Notes: a model not told the origin generated them from the sequence alone. A stretch of 64,000 nt of DNA from Sphaerisporangium rubeum (GCF_014207705.1 NZ_JACHIU010000001.1:1302001-1366000); one strand, 5' to 3'; counted from the stretch's first letter, positions 1-8,787 are shown. A program made the numbers and translations.

Positions 1-40
1 CAAGAAGAGCGGTCACGAGCCGGCGCGGCTCCTTCCGGAC

Positions 41-247
41 TTGGCGCAGGGGCGGTTGCTCACGGTTCAGCAGGCGGCTGAACGGCTGAATACGTCGGTG
101 CGGTTTCCTCGGCGGCTGATCGAGGAGCGCCGGATCACGTTCGTCCACGTCGGCAGGAACGTCCGCATCCCAGAAGCGGCGCTTGAGGCGTTCATCGCGG
201 CGGGGGTTGTGGAGGCGATCACAACACGGAAGGGGAGGGCGGCCTGA
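41..247 (+). CDS. xis: Excisionase-like DNA-binding protein (5' end uncertain)
   Basis: Small protein with the helix-turn-helix layout of the excisionase/MerR-like family: a QQAAERLN helix near residue 10, then a RRLIEERRI recognition helix and a wing containing HVGRNVRIP. Such proteins bend DNA at attachment sites and steer the integrase towards excision. The reading frame is open to the left window edge, and position 41 is a TTG, so the true start may lie outside. Its stop overlaps the integrase ATG (TGATG), so the two are translationally coupled. FPRR replaces the more usual YRL..G-type helix, so activity is not certain. Confidence 0.8.
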   Translation: MAQGRLLTVQQAAERLNTSVRFPRRLIEERRITFVHVGRNVRIPEAALEAFIAAGVVEAITTRKGRAA

Positions 248-1440
248 TGGGTGGCAACAGCAGGGGACATCGGCGCCGGTTCGGGGCGGTGCGCAAGTTG
301 CCGTCCGGACGTTTCCAGGCGCGTTACAAGGGGCCGGACGACGCGGAGCACACGGCGCCTCAGACCTTCGCGAGCAAGACCGATGCGGAGATCTGGCTCA
401 CCAGGAAGGAAGCCGAGATCCACGCTCAGGAGTGGGCCGATCCGGACGCGGGGAAGATCCTCTTCCGGGACTATGCGGCTTCGTGGCTGGCGGAAAGGAC
501 GCTCAGGCCCAAGACTGCGCAGCTTTATGAGGGGGTGTTGCGGCTGCACATCTTCCCCGCCTTGGGGCACAGGCCGTTGAGTGAGATCACGTCGCGCCAT
601 GTTCGGCAGTGGCACACCAAGCTTGTGAACGACGGGCCGGGGGCCTCTACGGTGGCGAAGGCGTACCGGCTGGTGCGAGGCATCTTGAACACGGCGGTTG
701 AGGATGATCTGATCAAGAAGAATCCGTGCCGGATCAAGAATGCCGGTGTGGAGCGGCCGGTAGAGCGGCCGGTGCTGACGGTGCCTCAGGTCTTCGCGGT
801 GGCCGGCGCGTTGCCTCCGCGGTTCCGTGCGCTGGTGCTGCTGGCGACCTTCGGCGGTCTGCGGTGGGGTGAGCTGGCGGCGCTTCGCCGGTGCAATCTC
901 GATCTCGATGCGCGGACGGTCCGGGTTGATGCGTCGGTGTCGGAGATGAAGACGGGGGAGCTGATCACCGGTCGTCCGAAGTCGGATGCGGGGGTGCGGG
1001 TGGTGGCTCTGCCTGAGATCGTCATCGGTGATCTCGCGTGGCATCTCCAGCGCTTCAGTGAGGCCGGACCTGACGGGCTGGTCTTTGTGGGGGAGCACGG
1101 TGCGCAGCTTCGGCGGAGCAACTTCACGAAGATCTGGGCTAGGGCCGTCGCCAAGGCACAGGTGCCGGAGATTCACATTCACGACTTGCGGCATACGGGG
1201 AACACGCTGGCCGCGATGACAGGGGCGTCGCTCAAGGAACTGATGGCGCGCATGGGGCACTCCAGCACCAAGGCGGCGATGATCTATCTGCACGCGGCGA
1301 AGGATCGAGATCGGGCTATCGCCGATGCGCTGGGGGAGATCGTGAAGGCGGGGCTTCAGGCGGAGGGTGGCGAGGCGGCGGATTCGCCGGCCGACAAGGG
1401 CAAGATCAACCCATCTGGCACGGATCTGGCACGCCGGTGA
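247..1440 (+). CDS. int: Tyrosine site-specific integrase
   Basis: A 397-residue phage/AICE-type tyrosine recombinase. It has an N-terminal arm-binding AP2-like segment (about 10-65), a SAM-like core-binding domain (about 70-165) and a C-terminal catalytic domain. All catalytic residues are visible: Arg206 (GLRWGE), Lys245, His312 and Arg315 (HDLRH), His338 (MGHSS) and the nucleophile Tyr347. Nothing indicates inactivation. It is coupled to the upstream xis by a TGATG overlap and ends 63 bp before the 3' end of a tRNA-Gly, the usual place for an element that integrates into that tRNA. The remainder of the element lies left of the window. Confidence 0.95.
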   Translation: MGGNSRGHRRRFGAVRKLPSGRFQARYKGPDDAEHTAPQTFASKTDAEIWLTRKEAEIHAQEWADPDAGKILFRDYAASWLAERTLRPKTAQLYEGVLRLHIFPALGHRPLSEITSRHVRQWHTKLVNDGPGASTVAKAYRLVRGILNTAVEDDLIKKNPCRIKNAGVERPVERPVLTVPQVFAVAGALPPRFRALVLLATFGGLRWGELAALRRCNLDLDARTVRVDASVSEMKTGELITGRPKSDAGVRVVALPEIVIGDLAWHLQRFSEAGPDGLVFVGEHGAQLRRSNFTKIWARAVAKAQVPEIHIHDLRHTGNTLAAMTGASLKELMARMGHSSTKAAMIYLHAAKDRDRAIADALGEIVKAGLQAEGGEAADSPADKGKINPSGTDLARR

Positions 1441-1460
1441 GGAAAGGTCCTGAAACGAAT

Positions 1461-1498
1461 AAGGCCCTGGTCGGGATCATGTCCCTGACCTGGGCCTT
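1461..1498. terminator. Bidirectional intrinsic terminator between int and tRNA-Gly
   Basis: AAGGCCC at 1461-1467 pairs with GGGCCTT at 1492-1498, and the inner arms GGTC/GACC extend the stem to about 14 bp with one mismatch and one wobble. It would end int transcription from the left and tRNA transcription from the right. Confidence 0.7.
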
Positions 1499-1503
1499 TG
1501 GTG

Positions 1504-1545
1504 TGGAGCGGGTGACGGGAATCGAACCCGCGCTGTCAGCTTGGG
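1504..1545. other. Probable attachment site (att) of the integrated element
   Basis: Inferred from context. The integrase gene ends just left of the 3' half of an intact tRNA-Gly, and tyrosine integrases of this kind normally recombine at the anticodon-to-3'-end segment of a tRNA. The exact core cannot be set because the other attachment site lies outside the window. Confidence 0.45.
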
Positions 1546-1577
1546 AAGCTGATGTTCTGCCATTGAACTACACCCGC
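1504..1577 (-). tRNA. glyU: tRNA-Gly (anticodon CCC)
   Basis: Minus-strand cloverleaf. The acceptor GCGGGTG pairs with CACCCGC, the anticodon stem TCAGC/GCTGA closes the loop TTCCCAA (anticodon CCC), and the T-loop is GGTTCGATTCC. Discriminator U and an encoded CCA lie at 1507-1504. The gene is complete although it borders an integrase, so the element restores or spares the 3' half of the gene. Confidence 0.95.
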
Positions 1578-1659
1578 GTCGGTGTGACGGGGTCTACTGT
1601 AGCGGATCCTTGGGGGGGTGGGGGGATGGGATGGGGAGGTGGGGGTGGCGGGAGGTTGG

Positions 1660-1665
1660 TAGGTT
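1660..1665 (+). promoter_or_regulatory. -10 hexamer of dcd (leaderless)
   Basis: TAGGTT ends 6 nt before the GTG start at 1672, the spacing expected when transcription starts on the start codon. Confidence 0.5.
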
Positions 1666-1671
1666 GCTGAG

Positions 1672-2247
1672 GTGCTGCTTTCGGATGGGGATGTTCGGGC
1701 GGAGATCGCTTCGGGGCGGGTCGTTATTGATCCGTTTGATGAGGGGATGGTGCAGCCGTCCAGTGTGGATGTGCGGCTGGATCGGTACTTTCGGGTGTTC
1801 GAGAATCATCGGTATCCGCATATCGATCCGTCGGTGGAGCAGGCTGAGTTGACGCGGCTTGTGGTGCCGGAGGGGGATGAGGCGTTCATCCTGCATCCGG
1901 GGGAGTTCGTGCTGGCTTCCACCTATGAGGTGATCGGGTTGCCGGACGATATCGCGGGGAGGCTGGAGGGGAAGTCCAGTTTGGGGCGGTTGGGGTTGCT
2001 TACGCACTCTACGGCGGGGTTCATCGATCCGGGGTTCGAGGGGCATGTGACGTTGGAGTTGTCCAATGTCGCCACGTTGCCGATCAAGTTGTGGCCGGGG
2101 ATGAAGATCGGGCAGTTGTGTATGTTCCGGTTGAGTTCGCCGGCGGAGCATCCCTATGGGAGTGAGCGGTACGGGTCGCGGTATCAGGGGCAGCGGGGGC
2201 CGACGCCTAGCCGGTCGTTCCTGAACTTTCATCGGACGGTGGTCTGA
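1672..2247 (+). CDS. dcd: dCTP deaminase (probably dUMP-forming)
   Basis: A 191-residue trimeric dUTPase-fold enzyme that deaminates dCTP for dTMP synthesis. It carries the family signature [11 protein letters not shown] (residues 100-110), [10 protein letters not shown] (112-121) and the catalytic Glu in TLELSN (Glu129), and ends with [11 protein letters not shown]. It closely resembles the Mycobacterium tuberculosis enzyme along its whole length; that enzyme is bifunctional (deaminase plus dUTPase, giving dUMP), so dUMP formation is likely here too. The GTG at 1672 fits both the family N-terminus (LLSD) and a leaderless start. It stands alone between the tRNA and a gene-poor stretch. Confidence 0.96.
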   Translation: MLLSDGDVRAEIASGRVVIDPFDEGMVQPSSVDVRLDRYFRVFENHRYPHIDPSVEQAELTRLVVPEGDEAFILHPGEFVLASTYEVIGLPDDIAGRLEGKSSLGRLGLLTHSTAGFIDPGFEGHVTLELSNVATLPIKLWPGMKIGQLCMFRLSSPAEHPYGSERYGSRYQGQRGPTPSRSFLNFHRTVV

Positions 2248-2352
2248 GGGGGAGGGTGAGGTCGCGAGGGGTCGGTGACCTGGGGTCGCGTACGGCTTCC
2301 AGGGGTGCTCTGAGGAGTGTGTGATCTGGACCCGGGAGGTGAGTTGCGGGGA

Positions 2353-2588
2353 GCGGGCCGGCGACGTGCGTCGCGTACGGCTACTGAGTCGGCGGGCCCG
2401 CCGGACGCCGACGGCTGGCGGCATCGGCGCCTGCCGGTGGAGTCGGTGCGCGGGTGTGCGGTCTGGGCTCGGGAGGGGTTGGGGCGAGCGGGTCGGCGAC
2501 GTATGTCTGCCAGGAGTGGGTGTATTGGGTCCGGGAGTGGGTTTGAGGCGGCGAATCGGCGACGTGCGTCGCGTACGTTTGCAGGAGT
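2353..2588 (+). repeat. Degenerate repeats in a gene-free stretch (2248-2935)
   Basis: Three imperfect copies of a roughly 30-bp unit containing TCGGCGACGTGCGTC lie at 2353-2382, 2486-2515 and 2551-2588. A weaker relative, TCGCGTACGGCTTCCAGG, is at 2285-2303. Small open frames across the stretch consist of these repeats and show no recognisable domain. The rest of 2248-2935 holds no gene I can support; the part next to 2936 should contain the DUF47-pit promoter. Confidence 0.55.
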
Positions 2589-2935
2589 GTGCGGGCTCTT
2601 GTCGGCGTGCCTCTACGTCCTAGGCGGATGCTCGGTTCGTCCGGGTGCTCGCGGTGGGTGGTCGAGGTGTCACCTACAGGGGAGGGGGCAGGGGTGGGAG
2701 GGTTGGCGGGTAGGGTGTGTGAGGTTTGTGGTGATTTGTCATGGTTTGGGATGTTGAGGAGGGAGGGGTGATGAGGCTCGTACGGGCTGAGGTTGTGGCT
2801 TGGGTTGAGGGGGGCCTGAGGTGGACTCGGGGGAAACGGCAGGTTGCCGGAGTGTGTGCAGGGTGAGAACTTCGCATTTCAGCCGCTACCCCTTAACCTT
2901 CTCTGCGGACAGTTCCCGCACATCTGGAGAACGAC

Positions 2936-3553
2936 GTGCGCCTGCGACTCACGCCTCGTGAGGACAGTTACTATGATCTGTTCGCCGACTCGGCGAACAA
3001 TCTCGTCACCGCCTCCCGTCTGCTGGTGGAGATCATCAGCGACGGGTCGGACAGGGAAGCCCTGGCCGAGAAGATGCGTGCCTGCGAGCACGCGGGTGAC
3101 GAGCGTACTCACGCGATCATGAAAAGGCTCAACGAGAGCTTCATCACGCCGTTCGACCGGGAGGACATCTATCGCCTGGCGTCCAACCTGGACGACGTCA
3201 TGGACTATATGGAGGCCGCCGCCGACCTCATCGGCCTGTACAAGATCGACCAACTCCCCAAGGAGGTCGTCCGGCAGGTCGAGGTGCTCGAACGGGCCTC
3301 GGAGCTCACGGCCGAGGCCATGCCGCGGCTGCGGTCGATGAAGAATCTCAACGAGTACTGGATCGAGATCAACCGCCTGGAGAACCAGGCCGATCAGGTC
3401 TACCGGCGGCTGCTCGCCAAGCTCTTCGGTGGTGACTTCGACGCGCTCACCGTCATGAAGATGAAGGAAGTCATCGACCAGCTCGAGATGGCGGCCGACG
3501 CCTTCGAGCACGTCGCGAACACGATCGAGTCGATCGCGGTCAAGGAAAGCTAA
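2936..3553 (+). CDS. DUF47 (PhoU-like) partner of Pit
   Basis: A 205-residue all-helical DUF47 protein, a relative of PhoU that is usually co-transcribed with a Pit phosphate permease and thought to modulate it. It shows the three-helix repeats with acidic metal-binding motifs (E..GDERTH near 48-55, R.ED/DDVMDYME near 70-90, and E.QADQVY). The GTG start at 2936 follows a GGAGA ribosome site. The stop abuts the pit start with no gap, so both are one operon. It acts in the cytoplasm at the membrane. Confidence 0.9.
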   Translation: MRLRLTPREDSYYDLFADSANNLVTASRLLVEIISDGSDREALAEKMRACEHAGDERTHAIMKRLNESFITPFDREDIYRLASNLDDVMDYMEAAADLIGLYKIDQLPKEVVRQVEVLERASELTAEAMPRLRSMKNLNEYWIEINRLENQADQVYRRLLAKLFGGDFDALTVMKMKEVIDQLEMAADAFEHVANTIESIAVKES

Positions 3554-4552
3554 GTGGAGCTCGCGCTTGTCATCGGCGTGATCGTGGTTGCCCTGGTCTT
3601 CGACTACACCAACGGTTTCCACGACGCCGCGAACGCGATCGCGACCTCGGTCTCGACCCGCGCACTCACCCCCCGCGCCGCCCTGCTCATGGCGGCCGGC
3701 ATGAACTTCGTCGGTGCCCACATCAGCACCGAGGTGGCCCGTACGGTCGGCACCGGCATCATCGAGCCGCCGACCGGCACGCATGGGCTCGTCATCGTGG
3801 GTTCCGGCCTGATCGGCGCCATCGTGTGGAACCTCATCACGTGGTACTTCGGGCTGCCGTCCTCCAGCAGCCACGCGCTCATCGGCGGCCTGGTCGGCGC
3901 GGCGCTCGCGGCGCACACCGGCATCCTGTGGTCCGGTGTGGTGGAGAAGGTCGTCATCCCCATGGTGCTGTCGCCCCTCGTCGGGTTCCTGCTGGGGGCC
4001 ATCATCATGATCGCCATTCTATGGATCTTCCGGAGGGCCAATCCGCACAAGGCGACCCGTGGTTTCCGGCACGCGCAGACGATCTCGGCGGCGGCCATGG
4101 CGCTCGGCCACGGGCTCCAGGACGCGCAGAAGACCATGGGTGTCATGTTCCTCGCGCTGTACACCGGCGGCTATCTCGCCGCCGACGACCCCATCCCGCA
4201 GTGGGTGATCCTCGCGGCCGCCGCGGCGATCTCGCTCGGCACGTACGCGGGTGGCTGGCGCATCATGCGCACGCTCGGACGGCGCATCATCCACCTGAGC
4301 CCCGCGCAGGGGTTCGCGGCCGAGACCGCGGCGTCGGTGGTGTTGTACACCATGGCCATCGCGGCCAAGGCGCCGATCTCCACGACGCACACCATCACCA
4401 GCGCCATCATGGGTGTCGGGGCCACCAAGCGGCTGTCGGCGGTCCGGTGGGGGGTGGCCGGCAACATCCTGGTGGCGTGGGTGCTCACCATCCCGGCGGC
4501 GGCGGTGGTGGCCGCGTTGTCGTACTGGGTGATGCACGCCATCGTGGAGTAG
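3554..4552 (+). CDS. pit: Low-affinity inorganic phosphate transporter (Pit family)
   Basis: A 332-residue polytopic permease importing metal-phosphate with protons. The duplicated PiT signature is present: DYTNGFHDAANAIA near residue 15 with STRALTP, and GHGLQDAQKTMG near 180-195, each preceding a membrane helix; about ten hydrophobic segments can be counted. GLPSSSSHALIGG (near 100) and KAPISTTHTIT (near 275) are the matching second motifs of each half. It starts with GTG directly after the DUF47 stop. Together with phoU and phoR-phoP at 40-42.6 kb, this window holds both low-affinity uptake and the Pho regulators. Confidence 0.96.
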   Translation: MELALVIGVIVVALVFDYTNGFHDAANAIATSVSTRALTPRAALLMAAGMNFVGAHISTEVARTVGTGIIEPPTGTHGLVIVGSGLIGAIVWNLITWYFGLPSSSSHALIGGLVGAALAAHTGILWSGVVEKVVIPMVLSPLVGFLLGAIIMIAILWIFRRANPHKATRGFRHAQTISAAAMALGHGLQDAQKTMGVMFLALYTGGYLAADDPIPQWVILAAAAAISLGTYAGGWRIMRTLGRRIIHLSPAQGFAAETAASVVLYTMAIAAKAPISTTHTITSAIMGVGATKRLSAVRWGVAGNILVAWVLTIPAAAVVAALSYWVMHAIVE

Positions 4553-4569
4553 TCGAATTGTTACTGAAA

Positions 4570-4588
4570 ACCGTGGAATACGCACGGT
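4570..4588. terminator. Short hairpin after pit
   Basis: ACCGTG/CACGGT with a 7-nt loop, between the convergent pit and mshD genes. There is no U-tract, so terminator function is weakly supported. Confidence 0.3.
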
Positions 4589-4611
4589 ATCGGTGAGGGT
4601 ACGGCGGGGGG

Positions 4612-5505
4612 TCAGCTCCGCCGGTACTTCACGTCGGTGTCCCAGCGGGTGAAGCCGAGCGCGGTGTAGACCTTCACGGCCGCGGTGTTGTCCTCGTCGA
4701 CGTACAGCATCACTTCGGCGAGCCCGCGGGCCCGCAGGTATGTGAGACCGGCGATCGTCAGGGCCTTCCCCAGGCCGCCACCCTGCTCGGCGGGGTCGAC
4801 GCCGACGACGTACACCTCGCCGATGGGGTCGTGCCCCTCCTCGATGTGGATCTTGGTCCAGTGGAAGCCCACCGGCCGCGGCGGGTCCTCACGTACGGCG
4901 AGGAAGAAACCGGCCGGGTCGAACCACGGCTCCTCCTGGCGTCGCCGCAGGTCCTCGGCGGACCAGCCGCCCTGCTCGGGGTGGTGCGCGAACGCGCGCG
5001 CGTTCAGCGTGAGCCACGCCTCGTCGTCCGCGCCTGGACGGAACGCGCGCAGCCGCACCCCGGCCGGCAGGCGTACGGCCGGCAGCGGCTCGGCCAGCGG
5101 CCGGCGCATGCGCCACAGCGACCTGGCCCGGGTGAACCCCAGCGCGGACGCCAGCCGGCCGGCCGCGGGGTGGTCCCCGTGGGCCCACAGGCTGAGCGGG
5201 CCACCGGCCTCGTCCAGCGTGGCCTGGAGCAACAGGCGGCCGAGCCCGCGGCCCCGCAGATCGGGCCGCACGACCAGTTCGCCGCTCGCGCCGTCCTCGT
5301 CCGGCTCGAAGTGCGCGAAACCCGCGAGAGCGGAGCCGTCGTACAGCAGGAGCGCGCGCGCTCCGGGGCCGCCGCCGTGGCGCAGGCGGAGCGTCGCCTC
5401 CTCGTTGAGCGGCCGGACCCCGTCGGCCCGGGTGGCGGCCTCCACCAGGCCGGTCACGGCCGCGGCCTCGGGTTCGCTGAGCCTTTCGCGGACGTCCACT
5501 CTCAT
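4612..5505 (-). CDS. mshD: Mycothiol synthase
   Basis: A 297-residue protein with two tandem GNAT domains that transfers acetyl from acetyl-CoA to Cys-GlcN-inositol, the last step of mycothiol synthesis. The N-terminal domain has RPDLRGRGLGRLLL (near 80-93); the C-terminal domain has DPAEQGGGLGKAL followed by YLRARGL and a VKVYTALGF tail. The VRPLNEEA.LRLRH segment near residue 31 is characteristic of MshD. mshA, the first pathway gene, is at 37.3 kb. The ATG follows a TAGAGT -10 hexamer by 6 nt. Confidence 0.95.
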   Translation of the reverse strand: MRVDVRERLSEPEAAAVTGLVEAATRADGVRPLNEEATLRLRHGGGPGARALLLYDGSALAGFAHFEPDEDGASGELVVRPDLRGRGLGRLLLQATLDEAGGPLSLWAHGDHPAAGRLASALGFTRARSLWRMRRPLAEPLPAVRLPAGVRLRAFRPGADDEAWLTLNARAFAHHPEQGGWSAEDLRRRQEEPWFDPAGFFLAVREDPPRPVGFHWTKIHIEEGHDPIGEVYVVGVDPAEQGGGLGKALTIAGLTYLRARGLAEVMLYVDEDNTAAVKVYTALGFTRWDTDVKYRRS

Positions 5506-5511
5506 GGTCGA

Positions 5512-5517
5512 ACTCTA
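5512..5517 (-). promoter_or_regulatory. -10 hexamer of mshD (leaderless)
   Basis: On the minus strand TAGAGT ends 6 nt before the mshD ATG. Confidence 0.5.
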
Positions 5518-5591
5518 ATCTGGCGAAAAACGCCATCAACTAGCGGGGTAAATCGTTACCTCTGGTTCGTTTTATGCAGAGATCACATGCC

Positions 5592-5597
5592 TAGGGT
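5592..5597 (+). promoter_or_regulatory. -10 hexamer upstream of the secreted nucleotidase
   Basis: TAGGGT ends 8 nt before the ATG at 5606, giving a leaderless or nearly leaderless transcript. Confidence 0.4.
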
Positions 5598-5605
5598 CGT
5601 GGGCT

Positions 5606-7324
5606 ATGAGCTCAGGAACGTTCTTGCGGACCGCGGCCGCCGGCCTCGTCGCCGCTGCCGGTCTCGCTGTCGCCGCCGCCCCCGCGTCGGCGCACCCCAA
5701 CCCCAAACCTCCGAAACCCCCGGTGACGGTCCCCGTCCGCCTTGTCGCCATCAACGACTTCCACGGCAACCTGGAGCCCCCCACCGGTTCCGGCGGCGCC
5801 ATCGTGAACGAGGCCGGGACGTCGGTCCCCGCCGGTGGCGCGGCCTACCTGGCGACGCACCTGAAGTCGCTGGTCAACAAGGACACCGCCGTCGTGGCGG
5901 CCGGTGACCTGATCGGCGCCACGCCGCTGATCTCGGCCGCGTTCCACGACGAGCCCACCGTCGAACTGCTCGGCAAGCTCGGCCTGGACGTCTCCTCGGT
6001 CGGCAACCACGAGTTCGACGAAGGCATCACCGAGCTCAAGCGCATCCAGAACGGCGGCTGCCACCCGGTCGACGGCTGTTCCCCGGCCGGCCGCTGGAAG
6101 GGTGCCAAGTACGAGTACCTCGGCGCCAACGTCCTGAAGGAGAGCAATGGCCGGTACGCGCTGCCGCCGGTCGCCATCAAGAAGGTCAACGGCGTGAAGG
6201 TCGGCTTCATCGGCCTGGTCACCCAGACCACCCCGACCATCGTGACCGCCGCCGGCATCGAGGGCCTGAACTTCGCCGAGGAGGTCGAGTCCGGCAACCG
6301 CGCGGCCAAGCTGCTGCGTCAGGCCGGTGTGAAGGCCATCGTCGCGCTGGTGCACGAGGGCGACGCGGTCACGCCGAACCAGAGCCCGGACGCCTGCCCG
6401 GTCACCCCCGCCGCCGGCACCCGCATCGCGCAGGGCCTCAGCCCGGACGTGGACCTGGTCGTCATGGGCCACTCCCACCAGGCCTACATCTGCAAGACGC
6501 AGGACCCGGCGGGCCAGGACCGCTACTACACGCAGGGTTCGTCGTTCGGCCGGGTGCTGACCAGCATCGACTTCCAGGTGGACAAGAAGACCGGTGAGGT
6601 CGTCCGCTCGTCGGTGGTCCCGGACAACCACGTCGTCACGCGGGACGTGACGCCGGACGCGGCGACCGCGACGTTCGTGCAGACCTGGAAGGACCGGGTC
6701 GCGACGGTCGCGAACAAGCCCATCGGCAGCATCACGGCCGACATCACCAGGACCGCGGGCCCCTCAGGTGAGACGCCGCTCGGCGACCTGATCGCCGACG
6801 CGCAGCTCGAGGCCACCAAGACCGGTGGCGGTGCCGAGATCGCGCTGATGAACCCCGGTGGCGTGCGTGCCGACCTGACGTTCCCGCAGAGCGGTTCCGA
6901 AGGCAACGGCGTGGTGACGTACGGCGAGGCGTTCACCGTGCAGCCGTTCAACAACCTCATGCAGGTCGTCACGCTGACCGGCGCGCGGCTCGACGCGCTG
7001 CTCGAGCAGCAGTGGCAGAGCGGCGGCACCATCACCCGCATCCTGCAGCCGTCGGCGTCGCTGACCTACACGATGAACCTCTCGCAGCCGATCGGCTCGC
7101 GGATCTCGGACATCAAGATCAACGGCACGCCGGTCACCGACACGCAGCAGATCAGGGTCGCCGCCAACAACTTCCTCGTCGGCGGCGGCGACGGGTTCAG
7201 CGTCTTCCGCGAAGGCACCGGCCTGTGGAGCGGCCCGCTGGACATCGACGCGCTGGTCGACTACCTCGGCGCGCACTCGCCGATCGCACCGCCGGCGACG
7301 GGCCGCATCACCCTGGCGGGCTAG
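5606..7324 (+). CDS. Secreted 5'-nucleotidase / metallophosphatase (UshA/NadN type)
   Basis: A 572-residue exported enzyme that removes phosphate from extracellular nucleotides. It has a signal peptide (residues 1-29, ending ASA). The calcineurin-like metallophosphatase domain carries DFHG (51-54), GDLIG (100-104), GNHE (133-136) and GHSH (288-291) for the two metals. The 5'-nucleotidase C-terminal domain has GDLIADAQ, MNPGGVRADL and a substrate loop near NNFLVGGGDGF. There is no visible membrane anchor at the C-terminus. Role in phosphate scavenging is an inference from family and from neighbouring Pit. It also sits between mshD and glnR in Streptomyces-like gene order. Confidence 0.93.
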   Translation: MSSGTFLRTAAAGLVAAAGLAVAAAPASAHPNPKPPKPPVTVPVRLVAINDFHGNLEPPTGSGGAIVNEAGTSVPAGGAAYLATHLKSLVNKDTAVVAAGDLIGATPLISAAFHDEPTVELLGKLGLDVSSVGNHEFDEGITELKRIQNGGCHPVDGCSPAGRWKGAKYEYLGANVLKESNGRYALPPVAIKKVNGVKVGFIGLVTQTTPTIVTAAGIEGLNFAEEVESGNRAAKLLRQAGVKAIVALVHEGDAVTPNQSPDACPVTPAAGTRIAQGLSPDVDLVVMGHSHQAYICKTQDPAGQDRYYTQGSSFGRVLTSIDFQVDKKTGEVVRSSVVPDNHVVTRDVTPDAATATFVQTWKDRVATVANKPIGSITADITRTAGPSGETPLGDLIADAQLEATKTGGGAEIALMNPGGVRADLTFPQSGSEGNGVVTYGEAFTVQPFNNLMQVVTLTGARLDALLEQQWQSGGTITRILQPSASLTYTMNLSQPIGSRISDIKINGTPVTDTQQIRVAANNFLVGGGDGFSVFREGTGLWSGPLDIDALVDYLGAHSPIAPPATGRITLAG

Positions 7325-7334
7325 GAACGGCTCC

Positions 7335-7367
7335 CGGGCCCGTACTCCCCCCGGGGGGACGGGCCCG
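7335..7367. terminator. GC-rich terminator after the nucleotidase gene
   Basis: CGGGCCCGT (7335-7343) pairs perfectly with ACGGGCCCG (7359-7367), with an inner CCCCCC/GGGGGG stem. Confidence 0.75.
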
Positions 7368-7390
7368 CGACGCCGTCGGATCATCGCGAT

Positions 7391-7423
7391 GTGCCGGGTC
7401 GTCCGCCGTGGACGATCCGGCAT
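7391..7423. terminator. Terminator at the 3' end of glnR
   Basis: A 14-bp stem (GTGCCGGGTCGTCC against GGACGATCCGGCAT, two wobble pairs) with a 5-nt loop, placed 10 bp past the glnR stop on the minus strand. Two separate hairpins thus isolate the convergent genes. Confidence 0.65.
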
Positions 7424-7432
7424 GTCACGTTC

Positions 7433-8152
7433 CTAGCGGTGGACGGGTGCGGGCTCACGGTCGTCGAGCTGCTCGCCGCCGCGGTCCGGCACGAAGCGGT
7501 AGCCGACGTTGCGCACGGTGCCGATCAGCGACTCGTACTCGGCCCCCAGCTTGGCGCGCAGGCGCCGCACGTGGACGTCCACGGTGCGGGTGCCGCCGAA
7601 GTAGTCGTACCCCCAGACCTCCTGCAGCAGCTGAGCGCGGGTGAAGACCCGGCCGGGGTGCTGCGCGAGGTACTTGAGCAGTTCGAACTCCTTGAACGTC
7701 AGGTCGAGGGCTCGATTGCGCAGCCTGGCCGTGTAGGTGGCCTCGTCGATCGACAGATCGCCGCTGCGGATCTCGTCCGGGACCTCTTCGTTCGCGGAGA
7801 TGGACATGCGTCCGACGGCGAGACGCAGGCGCGCCTCGACCTCCGCCGGACCCGCCGTGTCGAGGAGAACGTCGTCGGCTCCCCACTCGGCGGTCATGGC
7901 GGCGAGGCCGCCTTCGGTGACGATCACCATCAGTGGACAGTCGATGCCGGTGGTGCGCAGGAGGCGGCACAGGCTCTTGGCGTGTACGAGCTCCCTCCTC
8001 GCGTCCACCAGCACGGCGTCCGCCGGCGGTGCGTCGATCAGGGCGGACGCCTCGGCCGGCGCCACGCGGACCGAGTGAAGGAGCAGCCCTAGGGCGGGCA
8101 GGACCTCAGCAGAGGGCTCCAATGCGTTGGTGAGCAGCAGCAGGTTACTCAC
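7433..8152 (-). CDS. glnR: Orphan OmpR-type response regulator GlnR
   Basis: A 239-residue global nitrogen regulator of actinobacteria. The N-terminus ([21 protein letters not shown]) and receiver core ([10 protein letters not shown]...[21 protein letters not shown]) match Streptomyces GlnR almost residue for residue. The C-terminal winged helix has [26 protein letters not shown] and [13 protein letters not shown]. The receiver lacks the classical phosphorylation pocket around the position of Asp51, as in other GlnR proteins, so it probably works without a kinase. GTG start with an AGGAGGTG site. The tail after the winged helix is much shorter than in Streptomyces. Confidence 0.94.
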   Translation of the reverse strand: MSNLLLLTNALEPSAEVLPALGLLLHSVRVAPAEASALIDAPPADAVLVDARRELVHAKSLCRLLRTTGIDCPLMVIVTEGGLAAMTAEWGADDVLLDTAGPAEVEARLRLAVGRMSISANEEVPDEIRSGDLSIDEATYTARLRNRALDLTFKEFELLKYLAQHPGRVFTRAQLLQEVWGYDYFGGTRTVDVHVRRLRAKLGAEYESLIGTVRNVGYRFVPDRGGEQLDDREPAPVHR

Positions 8153-8181
8153 AGCACCTCCTCATCCAGAGGCTGATCGGG

Positions 8182-8209
8182 GAGTGAGTGGACACGGCAT
8201 CGCTCACTC
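8182..8209. promoter_or_regulatory. Inverted repeat in the glnR-moaD divergent region (8153-8463)
   Basis: GAGTGAG at 8182-8188 and CTCACTC at 8203-8209, 30 bp upstream of glnR: a possible operator or leader hairpin. The rest of the 311-bp divergent region must hold both promoters, but no hexamer pair stands out. Confidence 0.35.
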
Positions 8210-8463
8210 ACCGCATCCGCCTCCTCCCCGCGTTGTGACGGCAGAGCCGTACAAAACACGTAAAGGACCCGGGGGCTTCATCGCCCAGGTCCCGTCAGTA
8301 CGTGAGAATAGCCCACGGGAAAGAGGCGTCCAGAGCCAGGTCACCGGTGAACGACGTCTCACGGTGGAAATACGCGGGAAATACGCGTAACCGGAGGCTT
8401 GCCGTGTGTCATCGACGTACTGTGGGGGCCGTCCGGTGTCCGCGCAGGCAAGGGCGGGTGAAG

Positions 8464-8721
8464 ATGGCGAAGGGCACGGTGCGCTACTGGGCCGCGGCCA
8501 AGGCGGCCGCCGGGGTGGCCGAGGAGCCGTTCGAGGCCGATACGCTGGCCGACCTGGTGGTTAAAATCACACTAAAATATGAGAATCCGGATTTGGAGCG
8601 CGTCCTCGGCCGGTCGTCCTTCCTCGTGGACGGCGACCCCGCGGGCATCCGGGACTTGAGCACGGTCGCGCTCAAGGACGGCGCGGTCGTGGAGGTCCTG
8701 CCGCCCTTCGCCGGCGGGTAG
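8464..8721 (+). CDS. MoaD/ThiS-family sulfur carrier-like protein
   Basis: An 85-residue ubiquitin-fold protein with the family ending PPFAGG, where the terminal Gly-Gly is adenylated and thiocarboxylated by an E1-like enzyme. VRYWAAAK at the N-terminus and VVEVLPPFAGG at the C-terminus fit MoaD more than ThiS. The start is ATG 8464 or GTG 8458; a GGGCGGG stretch serves weakly as ribosome site. There are no moaE or thiG neighbours, so the pathway (molybdopterin or another sulfur transfer) is open. Confidence 0.85.
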   Translation: MAKGTVRYWAAAKAAAGVAEEPFEADTLADLVVKITLKYENPDLERVLGRSSFLVDGDPAGIRDLSTVALKDGAVVEVLPPFAGG

Positions 8722-8787
8722 CGTTTCGCGACCCGGCCGCGGGGGAGTGAGCCGGGACCGGGCAGGTGGATCCCCCGAAGGAGTCGG

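Noticed and set aside
2317-2757. 146-codon ORF in the gap after dcd
   Set aside because: It consists largely of the degenerate repeats (GRRRASRT-like units), has no domain and two other frames are open over the same stretch.
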